A stretch of 21,266 nt of DNA from an uncultured Parvibacter sp. (GTDB lineage: Bacteria > Actinomycetota > Coriobacteriia > Coriobacteriales > Eggerthellaceae): contig CAJUNI010000036.1 of the NCBI GenBank assembly GCA_910587945.1, positions 1-21,266 on the forward strand, in the 5' to 3' direction. The translations under genes were made by a program, and so were the position numbers. The notes under the pieces were generated by a model. The model made no database searches, was not told the origin of the DNA, and worked only from the letters and a program-made list of their open reading frames with translations. Shown here in pieces: positions 7,394 through 14,833 of this stretch. Numbering within the stretch: position 1 is the stretch's first letter; every line of letters begins with the position of its first letter.

Positions 7394-7475
7394 AATGAGA
7401 CAGCCAACCGTCTGACTTGACTCGTTAATGTCATTTGATGAGACCCTTGGCTCACTCCCCTTGGCACACTCGACA
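7394..7475. repeat. Diverged copy of the dispersed intergenic repeat
   Basis: The segment AGACAGCCAACCGTCTGACT (7401-7420) and the following CATTTGATGAGACCCTTGG align with the repeats at 18213-18370 and 16354-16430. The head matches AGATAGCCAACCATCCGACT near 18219, and the tail matches CATTTGATGTGACCCTTTGG near 16402. Similarity is clear by eye but imperfect, so this is a degenerate family member. Confidence 0.5.
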
Positions 7476-7481
7476 ACGCAA

Positions 7482-7516
7482 AGATGGTACGGCCAACAGT
7501 ATAAGCCGTACCATCT
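7482..7516 (-). terminator. Hairpin downstream of the oxidoreductase operon
   Basis: AGATGGTACGGC (7482-7493) and GCCGTACCATCT (7505-7516) form a perfect 12-bp stem with an 11-nt loop, 75 nt past the NrfD stop. On the minus strand it is followed by TTGCGTTG, a weak T-tract, so termination efficiency is uncertain. It could also protect the 3' end of the transcript. Confidence 0.6.
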
Positions 7517-7591
7517 CGGGAGGGAGTGTAGGTAGTTTTGTTGGGGTCGCTCAGAAGGAAACCAAGCTACAAGGTGAATATTCCACGCAAG

Positions 7592-8806
7592 CTAGGCCTT
7601 GATAGCTGCCGGCTCAGAGGCAGAAGCCTTCTTCGCCTTCATAGCGCCCTTCTCGACGATCAGTTTCGATGAGAGGAACATGAATCCGAGCACACCGAGC
7701 GCCACAACACCTAACACCACAACTATCTCGATTGCAGTGGGAGCGTAGGCGCTGTACAGCACGAAGACATCGATACCTGTGGTATGCGCCGCTACCGAAG
7801 AACCTGCAATAATGCCCGGCGCACCGAAGATGTTGGGAGTGATGAACGAGGTAAACAATAACCAAATGCGCTTGAAGAACACGCCGAGCATCACGCAGGC
7901 CGAAGCGAAGACAACAAGCTTGGTGTTCTCACGGTTCTTAGCAAACACCATAAGTACAAACGGCACCACCAAACCAACGATAACCTCGACCCAGAAGAAC
8001 GGTGCGGTAGGACCGGCAAACAATTCGCTCAAGATGATGTTGCCGGCTTCGGTTCCGGGATAAGCCATGGTAAGCAGCTCGCAGAAGATGAAGAATGCAT
8101 CCACCGCTACGCAGGTCGCCATGAGGCCAGCTAGGCTCGTAATCAGTTTCTTGGGCGTCTCGAAAATCTTGAGAGCATTGAGCGCTACCAGGGTGATGAG
8201 CAGAAGACCGAGACCCGAGTCCATTGCGCTGGCGACAAAGATCGGAGCAAGAATAGCCGAATACCAACCCTCCATGGAGATCTGCAGACCAAAGATCCAA
8301 GCGGTCACTGAGTGGACCAAGATGGCTACCGGCAATGCGAAGCGGGAGATGATAGAGACCGCATGGTCGTTACCTCTGTGCATGTTTACCAAATAGAGGA
8401 TGTTGATGACGAGATAGCACGTTATAACCACGATGTCCCAGAGCAGCGGCGAGGTCGGGTTAGGGCTTACAAACAAACGCCAGATATTCGCGATGTTGCC
8501 GAGATCGATCAGAACAAACATCCCAGCCAGGCAGATACACACGGTCGAGAGGATCACGGCCGGAAGCGCGACCTGCTTAAACTTCTCGATGTGAAACACG
8601 CTCGCCGAGCTTGCCACAATCAGACCACCCGCAGAAAGACCCACAAAGAACATGAAGGATGTGATGTAGAGTCCCCAGCTCGTTCCGTTATTCATGCCCG
8701 TCACAGTAAGTCCCGTTGCGAGCTGGTAGATCCAGCAGCCTACGCCTGCGACCACCAGGATAGCCAGGATCGCCGTCAGGACCTTATTTCTTTTAAAGAG
8801 TTCCAT
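7592..8806 (-). CDS. NrfD/PsrC-family membrane subunit of the molybdopterin oxidoreductase
   Basis: This is a 404-residue polytopic membrane protein, about ten hydrophobic helices. The NrfD signature region is seen at residues about 40-70 (NNGTSWGLYITSFMFFVGLS then AGGLIVASS). The family anchors an extracytoplasmic Moco/Fe-S dimer to the membrane and exchanges electrons with the menaquinone pool. It is the third gene of the operon, 14 nt after the Fe-S subunit, with AGGAGG 5 nt before ATG 8806. The C-terminus is basic and Ala/Lys-rich. The nearest functional analogies are polysulfide/thiosulfate reductase (PsrC/PhsC type) and the catechol dehydroxylase complexes of Eggerthellaceae, where those have an NrfD-like partner. 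Substrate cannot be assigned from the anchor. Confidence 0.9.
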   Translation of the reverse strand: MELFKRNKVLTAILAILVVAGVGCWIYQLATGLTVTGMNNGTSWGLYITSFMFFVGLSAGGLIVASSASVFHIEKFKQVALPAVILSTVCICLAGMFVLIDLGNIANIWRLFVSPNPTSPLLWDIVVITCYLVINILYLVNMHRGNDHAVSIISRFALPVAILVHSVTAWIFGLQISMEGWYSAILAPIFVASAMDSGLGLLLITLVALNALKIFETPKKLITSLAGLMATCVAVDAFFIFCELLTMAYPGTEAGNIILSELFAGPTAPFFWVEVIVGLVVPFVLMVFAKNRENTKLVVFASACVMLGVFFKRIWLLFTSFITPNIFGAPGIIAGSSVAAHTTGIDVFVLYSAYAPTAIEIVVVLGVVALGVLGFMFLSSKLIVEKGAMKAKKASASEPAAIKA

Positions 8807-8820
8807 TTCGTCCTCCTAGA

Positions 8821-9438
8821 CTATTCGAAGTAGTGGAGCGAAGGCTGTGTGCCCTGCTCTTCCAATAGCACATACGCGTGGTGCTCACGGATAGCCTTGG
8901 ACGCTTCGCTGTTTGGATCATCCAAGTCGCCGTAGATGCGCGCTTTTGTCGGACAGTTCTGGACACACATCGGATCAAGCCCCTCATCGGTGCGCTCCTT
9001 GCAAAGGGTGCACTTCTCGACCACGCCCTTCGGACGCACGGGAACTCCTTTTCCGCCATAGTTAAAGTCTGGATCACGAACGGGCTCATGCCAGTTGAAC
9101 ACGCGGACATTGTAAGGACACGCAGCCATGCACATACGACAGCCGATACACTTGTCGTAATCAATGAGCACGCGACCTTTATCATCCTTGTAGGTAGCAC
9201 CGGTCGGGCACACACGCTGACAGGCAGCGTTCTGACACATCTGACAGGCAATCGGAAGATAAGTACGCGTCAGATTTGGGAACACGCCTGTGGAACCATC
9301 GAGCACATCTTCGCCCTCGGAAAGAACCCTATTCCACGTGAGTTCCATGGGAACATTATTCTGCATCTTGCAAGAATGCACGCAGGTTTGGCATCCAATG
9401 CAATTCTCAAGATTGATGACCTGAGCAAGTCTTGTCAT
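8821..9438 (-). CDS. Four-cluster ferredoxin-like subunit (DmsB/PhsB/NrfC type)
   Basis: This is a 205-residue electron-transfer subunit with sixteen cluster cysteines in the DmsB/PhsB order. They are C13-C16-C19-C23, C65-C68-C73-C77, C97-C100-C103-C107 and C143-C146-C158-C162, enough for four [4Fe-4S] clusters. All are present, so it should be functional. It has no signal peptide of its own; such subunits are normally exported as a complex with the Tat-targeted catalytic subunit. It would wire the NrfD quinone site to the Moco centre. The start ATG 9438 is 11 nt after the catalytic gene's stop, with GGTGA upstream. The gene order catalytic, Fe-S, membrane anchor is standard for the complex iron-sulfur molybdoenzyme group. 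Confidence 0.93.
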   Translation of the reverse strand: MTRLAQVINLENCIGCQTCVHSCKMQNNVPMELTWNRVLSEGEDVLDGSTGVFPNLTRTYLPIACQMCQNAACQRVCPTGATYKDDKGRVLIDYDKCIGCRMCMAACPYNVRVFNWHEPVRDPDFNYGGKGVPVRPKGVVEKCTLCKERTDEGLDPMCVQNCPTKARIYGDLDDPNSEASKAIREHHAYVLLEEQGTQPSLHYFE

Positions 9439-9449
9439 GGCTACATCAC

Positions 9450-11870
9450 CTACGCTTTCTTCATTTCGACAAGGGTGTCATTGAACGGAATCTGCGGTCC
9501 GAACTTCATGTCATAACAGCGCTCTTGTCGGTAGGCATTGGTGACGTTTTGCAGGAAGCCTTCTTTGTAATATTGGCTATAGGTGGTTTCTGCCATGAAC
9601 AGCGTGCCGGGCATGATGGAATTGTTTATCAGCGCAGTGCAAACGAATTCGCCTCGGTCGTTCCAAATGCGAACGTCATCCCCTGTTGCAATACCACGGG
9701 CTTCAGCATCTTGAGGATTGATGTTGACCACCGGCCCGAAATACTCCTGGAACCAGGTAGATGCCGAGTAGTACGCGTGAATACGGTAGCGGCTCTTTCC
9801 TTGGACAAACATGAGCGGGTACTCACTGGCCTTCGGGTTTTCGCGATAGGCCTCTTCGGGGGTTTCATACTCAGGGAAGGCAAGGCCAAGATCTAACAGG
9901 TTTTCATAGTACAGTTCGATACGTCCCGTGTTCGTGGGGTAGGTCTGATTCGGGAAGGCAGTCTCTCCAGTCAGATAATTCTCATACCCTTTGAATCTCA
10001 TCGAGCCCTTCTCCCGAAGCGCTTCGTAGGTCATACCCTCCATATTCTTCGTCGGATTCTGGAGCATATGCTTTGCAAGTTGAACATTGGATTCCGGAAT
10101 ATACTCCTCGAGCCCAAACTCAGCTGCAATCAAGCGCTCAATCTCTCGGTCGCCCTTTGCCTCAAACAGCGGATCGATGACCTTCTGATTGAGATATACC
10201 GAGGAAGCAATACGACCCGTCCGGACGTCAGATACCTCTTCGGCGCTTTCGAACTTCGACAACGCGGGTAAGACGATATCCGCATAGGCCACCGCTGAAG
10301 AATGATAGATATCGCAGATGGCGAAGAAGTCGAGGGTCTTAACCCAATCGAGCATGTTGTTGGCGCTACCAGATTCTAGGGTGAAACAATCGCCAAAGGT
10401 CAGTGCGCAGTGGATATTGTTCTCCTTGTAAGGCATGTCATACATCGCCACTTTGTTTTTGACGGTCTTGAATTCATCCGGCATCTTCCATGCGGTCATA
10501 CCCTGAGCAGACGGAATTCCTCCGCCTCCGCCATACCAACCAACGCCTGAGCCTTTCTTGCCCGTATTGCCAGTGATTGCCGCAAAGATAGCATTAGCAT
10601 GGCCGAGCAAATCAGCATTCGCGTACTTGTCAGGACCACCGAACCCGAATGCAAGTATTGACGGTCCGTTATTCGCAAAGACATCAGCAAGATCCACGAT
10701 CTGCTGTTCATCAAGGCTGGTCACACCTGCGGCCCATGCGGGGGTATATTGCTTCATCTGCTTCTTCAGAAGCTCCCATTGCGTTGTGTATTCCACCCCG
10801 TCAATGTTCCAGCTACCGTCGATAGCTGGCTCGATGCCATCTTCGTTGATGTACTTCGGCGAACCAGAGGCTTCATCCCAGATCATCGGCATCTTGAACT
10901 CTACCGTTTTGCCCGTACTATCCGTCTTCGAATCAGGTTTACCGAGAATCTCTCCAGTCTCTACATTCACCAAATACGGAAGCGATGTGTAATTGCGAAT
11001 GTGCTCAGCGTCATACCACTCATTCGAAATAACCGCGTTGATCGCACCCAGAATCAATGCGAGGTCCGTTCCGGGAATAACAGGAAGCCACGCGTCGCAC
11101 TTCTGAGCCGTGGGGCTGAAGCGAATGTCCACCAGGATCATCTTGGCTCCGTTGGCCTTCGCCTTCGTGAAGTTATCGGACCAGGTAATGGAGCTTTCGA
11201 ACGGGTTGTATCCTAGAAATACGATAGTGGACGCATTCTGCCAGTCCTTCGTAGAGTTCTTGGCCAAGCCATTACCGGTAAGTCCCGATGGGTCGGATCC
11301 ATTAGCTTGACCACGGTCCAAACCCCAGCTTCCGCCCGTATCCGCATGCAGCAATTTCGGAAGGTACTCATAGTTGTGAGAAGATGATGCCTCAGTGGAT
11401 TTGCGGAAGAAGAACGAGTCTTCTCCGTACTTCTCTTTGCTTTCCTTGATTGCATCGGCCACGGTCTTGATGGCTTCATCCCAGCTGATCTGAACGAACT
11501 TACCTTCACCGCGTTCGCCAACCCGCTTCAGAGGTGTTTGTATCCGATCAACAGAATAGGTGTGCTGAATTTCTGAGATACCACGCAGGCAGATCTGTCC
11601 CTTAGTGCCATCTTCAAATGTCTGCGGCTCGATCAGTACCATGCGACCATCTCGAACGGTGCACTCAAGACCACAGCTGCTCAAGCAATGGAATTGATGG
11701 CAGATCAACGCTTTGCGCTCTTCGGGCTCCGCGATTGCTGTGGTGGGAGCAAGCCAGTCGCTCGTAGCGGTCATGGCTCCAGCTAGTCCGAGCGTGCCAG
11801 CCGCAGCTCCCGTTGCCTTGAGAAAGCCTCGGCGTGTAAGCCCGTGAGACAAGCTTTTCGTATCCGACAT
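9450..11870 (-). CDS. Tat-exported molybdopterin-dependent oxidoreductase, catalytic subunit
   Basis: This is an 806-residue DMSO-reductase-superfamily enzyme. A Tat signal is clear: LTRRGFLKATG (11-21), then an Ala/Gly-rich stretch and a probable cleavage near AIAEPE (45-50). The N-terminal Fe-S motif is C57-H58-Q59-F60-H61-C62-LSS-C66, then C94 (GQICLRG). Spaced as H58-x3-C62-x3-C66, His replaces the usual first Cys unless C57 shifts in. The Moco domains follow (FLGYNPFESSITWSDNF about 228-244; VDIRFSPTAQKCDAW). The C-terminal dinucleotide-binding domain has NINPQDAEARGIATGDDVRI (about 720-739). Start 11870 has AAAGGAGG upstream. It probably receives electrons for anaerobic respiration. Polysulfide/thiosulfate, sulfoxide or catechol-type dehydroxylation are all possible, and I cannot choose. 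Confidence 0.93.
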   Translation of the reverse strand: MSDTKSLSHGLTRRGFLKATGAAAGTLGLAGAMTATSDWLAPTTAIAEPEERKALICHQFHCLSSCGLECTVRDGRMVLIEPQTFEDGTKGQICLRGISEIQHTYSVDRIQTPLKRVGERGEGKFVQISWDEAIKTVADAIKESKEKYGEDSFFFRKSTEASSSHNYEYLPKLLHADTGGSWGLDRGQANGSDPSGLTGNGLAKNSTKDWQNASTIVFLGYNPFESSITWSDNFTKAKANGAKMILVDIRFSPTAQKCDAWLPVIPGTDLALILGAINAVISNEWYDAEHIRNYTSLPYLVNVETGEILGKPDSKTDSTGKTVEFKMPMIWDEASGSPKYINEDGIEPAIDGSWNIDGVEYTTQWELLKKQMKQYTPAWAAGVTSLDEQQIVDLADVFANNGPSILAFGFGGPDKYANADLLGHANAIFAAITGNTGKKGSGVGWYGGGGGIPSAQGMTAWKMPDEFKTVKNKVAMYDMPYKENNIHCALTFGDCFTLESGSANNMLDWVKTLDFFAICDIYHSSAVAYADIVLPALSKFESAEEVSDVRTGRIASSVYLNQKVIDPLFEAKGDREIERLIAAEFGLEEYIPESNVQLAKHMLQNPTKNMEGMTYEALREKGSMRFKGYENYLTGETAFPNQTYPTNTGRIELYYENLLDLGLAFPEYETPEEAYRENPKASEYPLMFVQGKSRYRIHAYYSASTWFQEYFGPVVNINPQDAEARGIATGDDVRIWNDRGEFVCTALINNSIMPGTLFMAETTYSQYYKEGFLQNVTNAYRQERCYDMKFGPQIPFNDTLVEMKKA

Positions 11871-12013
11871 TTCCCCTCCTTTTGAAGCTCTCATTCGATC
11901 CCTATTCGTTCCTGCGCAAAGAGCAAATGAGAATCGTCGAGAGAAGTTTCCATAGCATCCTTTTCCATGGATGCTGGTTCAATTTTGAGAATCGGCCGAA
12001 TTCTGTTGGGGTC

Positions 12014-12042
12014 AATATACCTAATTGTCATAGGACAATCAA
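12014..12042 (-). promoter_or_regulatory. Predicted promoter of the oxidoreductase operon
   Basis: Read on the minus strand, TTGATT (12042-12037) and TATATT (12019-12014) are separated by 17 nt, a reasonable sigma-70 pair. It predicts a start near 12007 and a leader of about 137 nt. The two dyads described at 12024-12059 overlap the spacer and abut the -35. Confidence 0.5.
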
Positions 12043-12059
12043 TAGTTATCATATGACAA
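12024..12059. promoter_or_regulatory. Tandem 14-bp dyad operator (TTGTC-N4-GACAA type)
   Basis: TTGTCATAGGACAA (12025-12038) is a perfect half-site dyad. TTATCATATGACAA (12046-12059) is a one-base variant. Their centres are 21 bp apart, two helical turns, so a regulator would bind on the same face. Relative to the predicted start they centre near -24 and -45. The TTGnn-N4-nnCAA geometry is that of CRP/FNR-family sites. A third copy lies before the torD-like gene (15468-15481). Confidence 0.6.
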
Positions 12060-12086
12060 TTTTGAAATTCGCTGGGCGGTCTCATT

Positions 12087-12190
12087 CACGCCGGGGTCGA
12101 GGGGTTGTATTGCGCGTCTGGGTCGGGCGCGTTGTGACGCACGCTTGGAGCGCGTGGATGCTTTTGCACGCCTGGGTCGAGGGGCACTAC
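12087..12190. repeat. GC-rich imperfect direct repeats
   Basis: CACGCCGGGGTCGAGGGG (12087-12104) recurs as CACGCCTGGGTCGAGGGG at 12167-12184, 80 bp on. A weaker copy, CGCGTCTGGGTCGGG, starts near 12113. The segment is clearly more GC-rich than its AT-rich neighbour at 12000-12070 and contains no convincing gene. Function is unknown. Confidence 0.4.
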
Positions 12191-12230
12191 TACGGGTAGC
12201 AGCAATGAGTGGCTTGCTTGGTGCCCTTGG

Positions 12231-12313
12231 CCGTCAGCGATGGAAGACGAACGCCCTATCACCTTCCGGAACGATTTATAGGTGATCACAGCTAGACTGA
12301 CGGTGGTTTTTTT
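12231..12313 (+). terminator. Two-stem structure followed by a run of seven T
   Basis: CCGTCAG (12231-12237) pairs with CTGACGG (12297-12303), enclosing ATCACCT (12258-12264) paired with AGGTGAT (12280-12286). Seven T follow at 12307-12313. On the plus strand this looks like an intrinsic terminator of a structured RNA, yet no plus-strand gene precedes it. It could end a small RNA or antisense transcript; it could also be fortuitous. The surrounding 11871-12407 gap holds no gene on either strand. Confidence 0.35.
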
Positions 12314-12407
12314 GCCAGCCCCTCCTCGGCACAAAGGCAATCTCAGCGAGCCACAAGGACCGTCTAATGGGCACAAGAACAATCCAACGAGCCAAGAGGA
12401 AATCGGC

Positions 12408-13358
12408 TTACATACCCTTAGGGAAAATGTCTGAGAAGCCCTCTGCGAAGGCGCTCGGAATGACCACGGTCCCCTTTCCTTCGCGCAATGACTCATTTAG
12501 AAGATGCATGGTGCGCAGCTGGACTGCCGGATCATTCTCCTCGTAGAGCCCTTCCATCTCGTTAAGCATCTCGAAGATATCCTGCTCCGCCTCGATGAGG
12601 ATAATACGCGCTTTCTTGCGCTGCTCCGCTTGAGCCTCCAACGACATAATGTCCTGCAACTCCTTTGGAAGTAGTATGTCGCGTACCTCCACTGAGAGGA
12701 TTGTGACTCCCCAGGGCGCCACCTTCTCCTCGAGTACACGACGAAGCTCGCGGTCGAGTTGCTCGCGGCGAATAGCCACCTCGGCCGCTGAGGCGCGACC
12801 GATCGCATCCCGGAGCGCTGTTTGCGCCGAGAATTCCACTGCGGCAGCGAAGTCCCCTACCTCGTTACAAGCCGCCTTCGCATCCCAAACGTGCCAGAAC
12901 AGCACCGCGTTCACATTCATTGGCACGAGGTCGGAGGTGAGAGTCTCCTCGGCACCAAAGGTAGTAACACGCAAACGCGTGTCGATGCGCATAGCCTTGC
13001 TTTCAATGATGGGGATGGTGAAGAAGAGCCCGGGTCCCGCCACGCGATGAAACTTACCGAACCGGAGCACCACCACGCGCTCCCATTGCTGAGCGATCTG
13101 ACAACCCATGGTGACCAGTGTCGCAACAATCACCGCCACAACAATGGCACCGAGCGTCACTGCAGCTTGCAGGTAGAAAGCCACACCAAGACATGCCGCC
13201 AGCACGGCCACAAATAGCGCTACCGAGAACAGGATGACTCCCGCGCCCGATGCCTGTTCGCCCATGATTTCGGTCCCCGCATCTGGACTTACGCGAAAGC
13301 GCTCTCTCGCACGAGCAATGCGTCCACCATCATCGTTGTTGCCGCGCATCTGTCTCAC
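12408..13358 (-). CDS. Slipin (SPFH/band 7 family membrane protein)
   Basis: This is a 316-residue membrane protein. A basic N-terminus is followed by two adjacent hydrophobic helices (about 40-62 and 66-88). A full band 7 domain comes next: ERVVVLRFGKFHRVAGPGLF (about 93-112), PIIESKAMRIDTR, LTSDLVPMNVNAVLFW, then the helical REQLDRELRRVLEEKVAPWG and VEVRDILLPKELQ, ending in a coiled coil rich in Glu/Ala/Lys. Slipins form oligomeric membrane scaffolds; enzymatic function is not expected. The start GTG overlaps the stop of the GntR regulator gene (GTGA at 13355-13358), so translation is coupled. An ATG three codons later is an alternative. No NfeD-type protease partner gene is present, although some slipins have one. 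Confidence 0.9.
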   Translation of the reverse strand: MRQMRGNNDDGGRIARARERFRVSPDAGTEIMGEQASGAGVILFSVALFVAVLAACLGVAFYLQAAVTLGAIVVAVIVATLVTMGCQIAQQWERVVVLRFGKFHRVAGPGLFFTIPIIESKAMRIDTRLRVTTFGAEETLTSDLVPMNVNAVLFWHVWDAKAACNEVGDFAAAVEFSAQTALRDAIGRASAAEVAIRREQLDRELRRVLEEKVAPWGVTILSVEVRDILLPKELQDIMSLEAQAEQRKKARIILIEAEQDIFEMLNEMEGLYEENDPAVQLRTMHLLNESLREGKGTVVIPSAFAEGFSDIFPKGM

Positions 13359-13819
13359 ACTTCCTTCGCCATCGACCCGTTTTTACCTTTGGCCTTGTCG
13401 AAATCGATGATCTTGCCACCGTCTTCCTCATGCTCAGCTTCATAGCGCAGGCGCTTCACATGGCGCACGAACGTTTTCTCGATGTCCTTGAAATCCATGC
13501 CGAGTTCACGGCACGCACAGATACAGTCGTCCATGAGAGCCTGAGCCTGGGAGAATTCGCTTTCTTCAAAGCGCGATGCGATATCCGTTACAAACACGCC
13601 GCGTCCACGCGTCGATTCAAGGTAACCGTCGGAGACCAAGCTGAGGTAGGCCTTATTCACCGTGTTGTAATTGATCGAGATTTCGGAGGCCAACCCGCGA
13701 ACCGTGGGCAGCTTTTCGCCCGGCTTCAGCTCGCCAGAATTGATCAAGTACGCTATTCGTTGTCGAAGCTGTGCCCATAGGGGCACATCGCTCGTTTCGT
13801 CCACTTCAAATGAAATCAT
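13355..13819 (-). CDS. GntR-family transcriptional regulator, YtrA-like
   Basis: This is a 154-residue regulator. Residues 12-80 are the GntR winged helix (PLWAQLRQRIAYLINSGELK, LPTVRGLASEISINYNTVNK, GYLESTRGRGVFV). The short helical C-terminal part (about 85-130) lacks the large effector domains of FadR, HutC or MocR types, which fits the YtrA subfamily. The Lys/Asp-rich tail (about 128-154) is not part of the known fold. Start 13819 is chosen for GAAAGG about 7 nt upstream, removing 9 residues from a longer frame. It is coupled to the slipin gene by a 4-nt overlap, so the pair is one unit and the regulator probably represses it. YtrA-type regulators usually sit with membrane transport or stress genes. 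Confidence 0.9.
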   Translation of the reverse strand: MISFEVDETSDVPLWAQLRQRIAYLINSGELKPGEKLPTVRGLASEISINYNTVNKAYLSLVSDGYLESTRGRGVFVTDIASRFEESEFSQAQALMDDCICACRELGMDFKDIEKTFVRHVKRLRYEAEHEEDGGKIIDFDKAKGKNGSMAKEV

Positions 13820-13861
13820 GCTGGGCCTTTCGTTTGGAGAATACAATCATAGTAGCTCACT

Positions 13862-14833
13862 TCAACCGAGCAACGGGTGCATCGCTGCACCCACAACTAT
13901 CATGCGCAGAAACGCGCCTCCGCAGAGCACACAAACAGCTGTCGAAAGCGTCAGGATAGAGCGGCTCTGTAGAGTGATGGCACTGCGTCCGAAACCGATG
14001 CGTCTTGCCAGATGCACGACGTCCTGGGCAAGCGGAGCCAACAAGCCTAACCCTACAAACCCTACCCAGAATAGCAGCGCGAAACGGCCAGAGAGGATTG
14101 ATGCGACTGAGGCCGCGGCTGCCCTATCGGTGTAGTTTGCGAGCTGCGAAGCCGCATCGGTCGGGGGCCATACCGAAACCAAGAAACACACCAGAGCGGC
14201 TACTTCCAGCACTATGAGTACAGCGTCAATGGCGAACAACCGCGAAATAGTGGACGCAAAGGTGCGAGCAGAGCCTGAAGCCAGCGCAGAAAGAAGCAGA
14301 AGCGCAATGCCGCAGGAAAGCGAGGAGAGTGCGAATAGCGCGACGAGCCACGGGGTGTTCCAAAGCGGGACCGCCTGTAGGCCCGAAAGCATAACACCCG
14401 TATAGAGCATCACCGCCAGAGCGGATGTCATGACCACAACTTCGATGACGCCAAGGATGCGCCTCGGAGCGGGCACAACACCGATCCACACAAGGGACAG
14501 CACCAAAACGGACAGGATGCAAACGACGAGCGACCACGCACCGAACGCAATATAGGTCGGAGCTGGACTGATAAACAACGCCATGACCAGTTCCGGTCGC
14601 CCGAGATCAAAAGCGAGGCATAGAGCACCGAGAGTAAGCGCCCCGAGAGACGCGAATACCCCAGAAGCGAAGAAGCGCTTCCAGGGTTTTGCCGGGGTCG
14701 AGCGCATTCTGCGGGCGAGCAGCCCATCTAACTGCTCGGGACTCGCCCTGAGACCGAGCAGAGCACAGAAGAAGGCACAACCCGCGCCCGTTCCTCCGAG
14801 GAAAAGGTACGCTATTATCAGTTCGCTGAACAA
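13862..14833 (-). CDS. Second NrfD-like membrane subunit, lacking a neighbouring catalytic gene
   Basis: This is a 323-residue protein with about eight to nine hydrophobic helices. The N-terminus FSELIIAYLFLGGTGAGCAF is the classic NrfD opening, followed by LGRPELVMALF (about 80-90 region) and GVMLSGLQAVPLWNTPWL. It would bind or oxidise/reduce menaquinone as part of a respiratory enzyme. I choose TTG at 14833 because the product then starts at the family's usual position with GGAAAG upstream; a TTG at 14878 would add a Cys-rich 15-residue stretch. Either start overlaps the torD-like gene, so the two are coupled. No Moco or Fe-S partner is adjacent, so it probably serves the enzyme encoded at 7.6-11.9 kb or one elsewhere. 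Confidence 0.85.
   Translation of the reverse strand: MFSELIIAYLFLGGTGAGCAFFCALLGLRASPEQLDGLLARRMRSTPAKPWKRFFASGVFASLGALTLGALCLAFDLGRPELVMALFISPAPTYIAFGAWSLVVCILSVLVLSLVWIGVVPAPRRILGVIEVVVMTSALAVMLYTGVMLSGLQAVPLWNTPWLVALFALSSLSCGIALLLLSALASGSARTFASTISRLFAIDAVLIVLEVAALVCFLVSVWPPTDAASQLANYTDRAAAASVASILSGRFALLFWVGFVGLGLLAPLAQDVVHLARRIGFGRSAITLQSRSILTLSTAVCVLCGGAFLRMIVVGAAMHPLLG

Noticed and set aside
8312..8833. 173-codon plus-strand frame inside the NrfD gene
   Set aside because: Antisense shadow of a clear membrane protein; its composition is extremely polar, as expected for the reverse of hydrophobic codons.
11871..12013. Molybdenum-cofactor riboswitch in the oxidoreductase leader
   Set aside because: The predicted leader of about 137 nt is long enough, but I could not identify the conserved core of that RNA.
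12086..12496. 136-codon minus-strand frame beyond the slipin gene
   Set aside because: It overlaps the slipin 3' end in another frame and is low in hydrophobic structure; the GC-rich repeats explain its openness.
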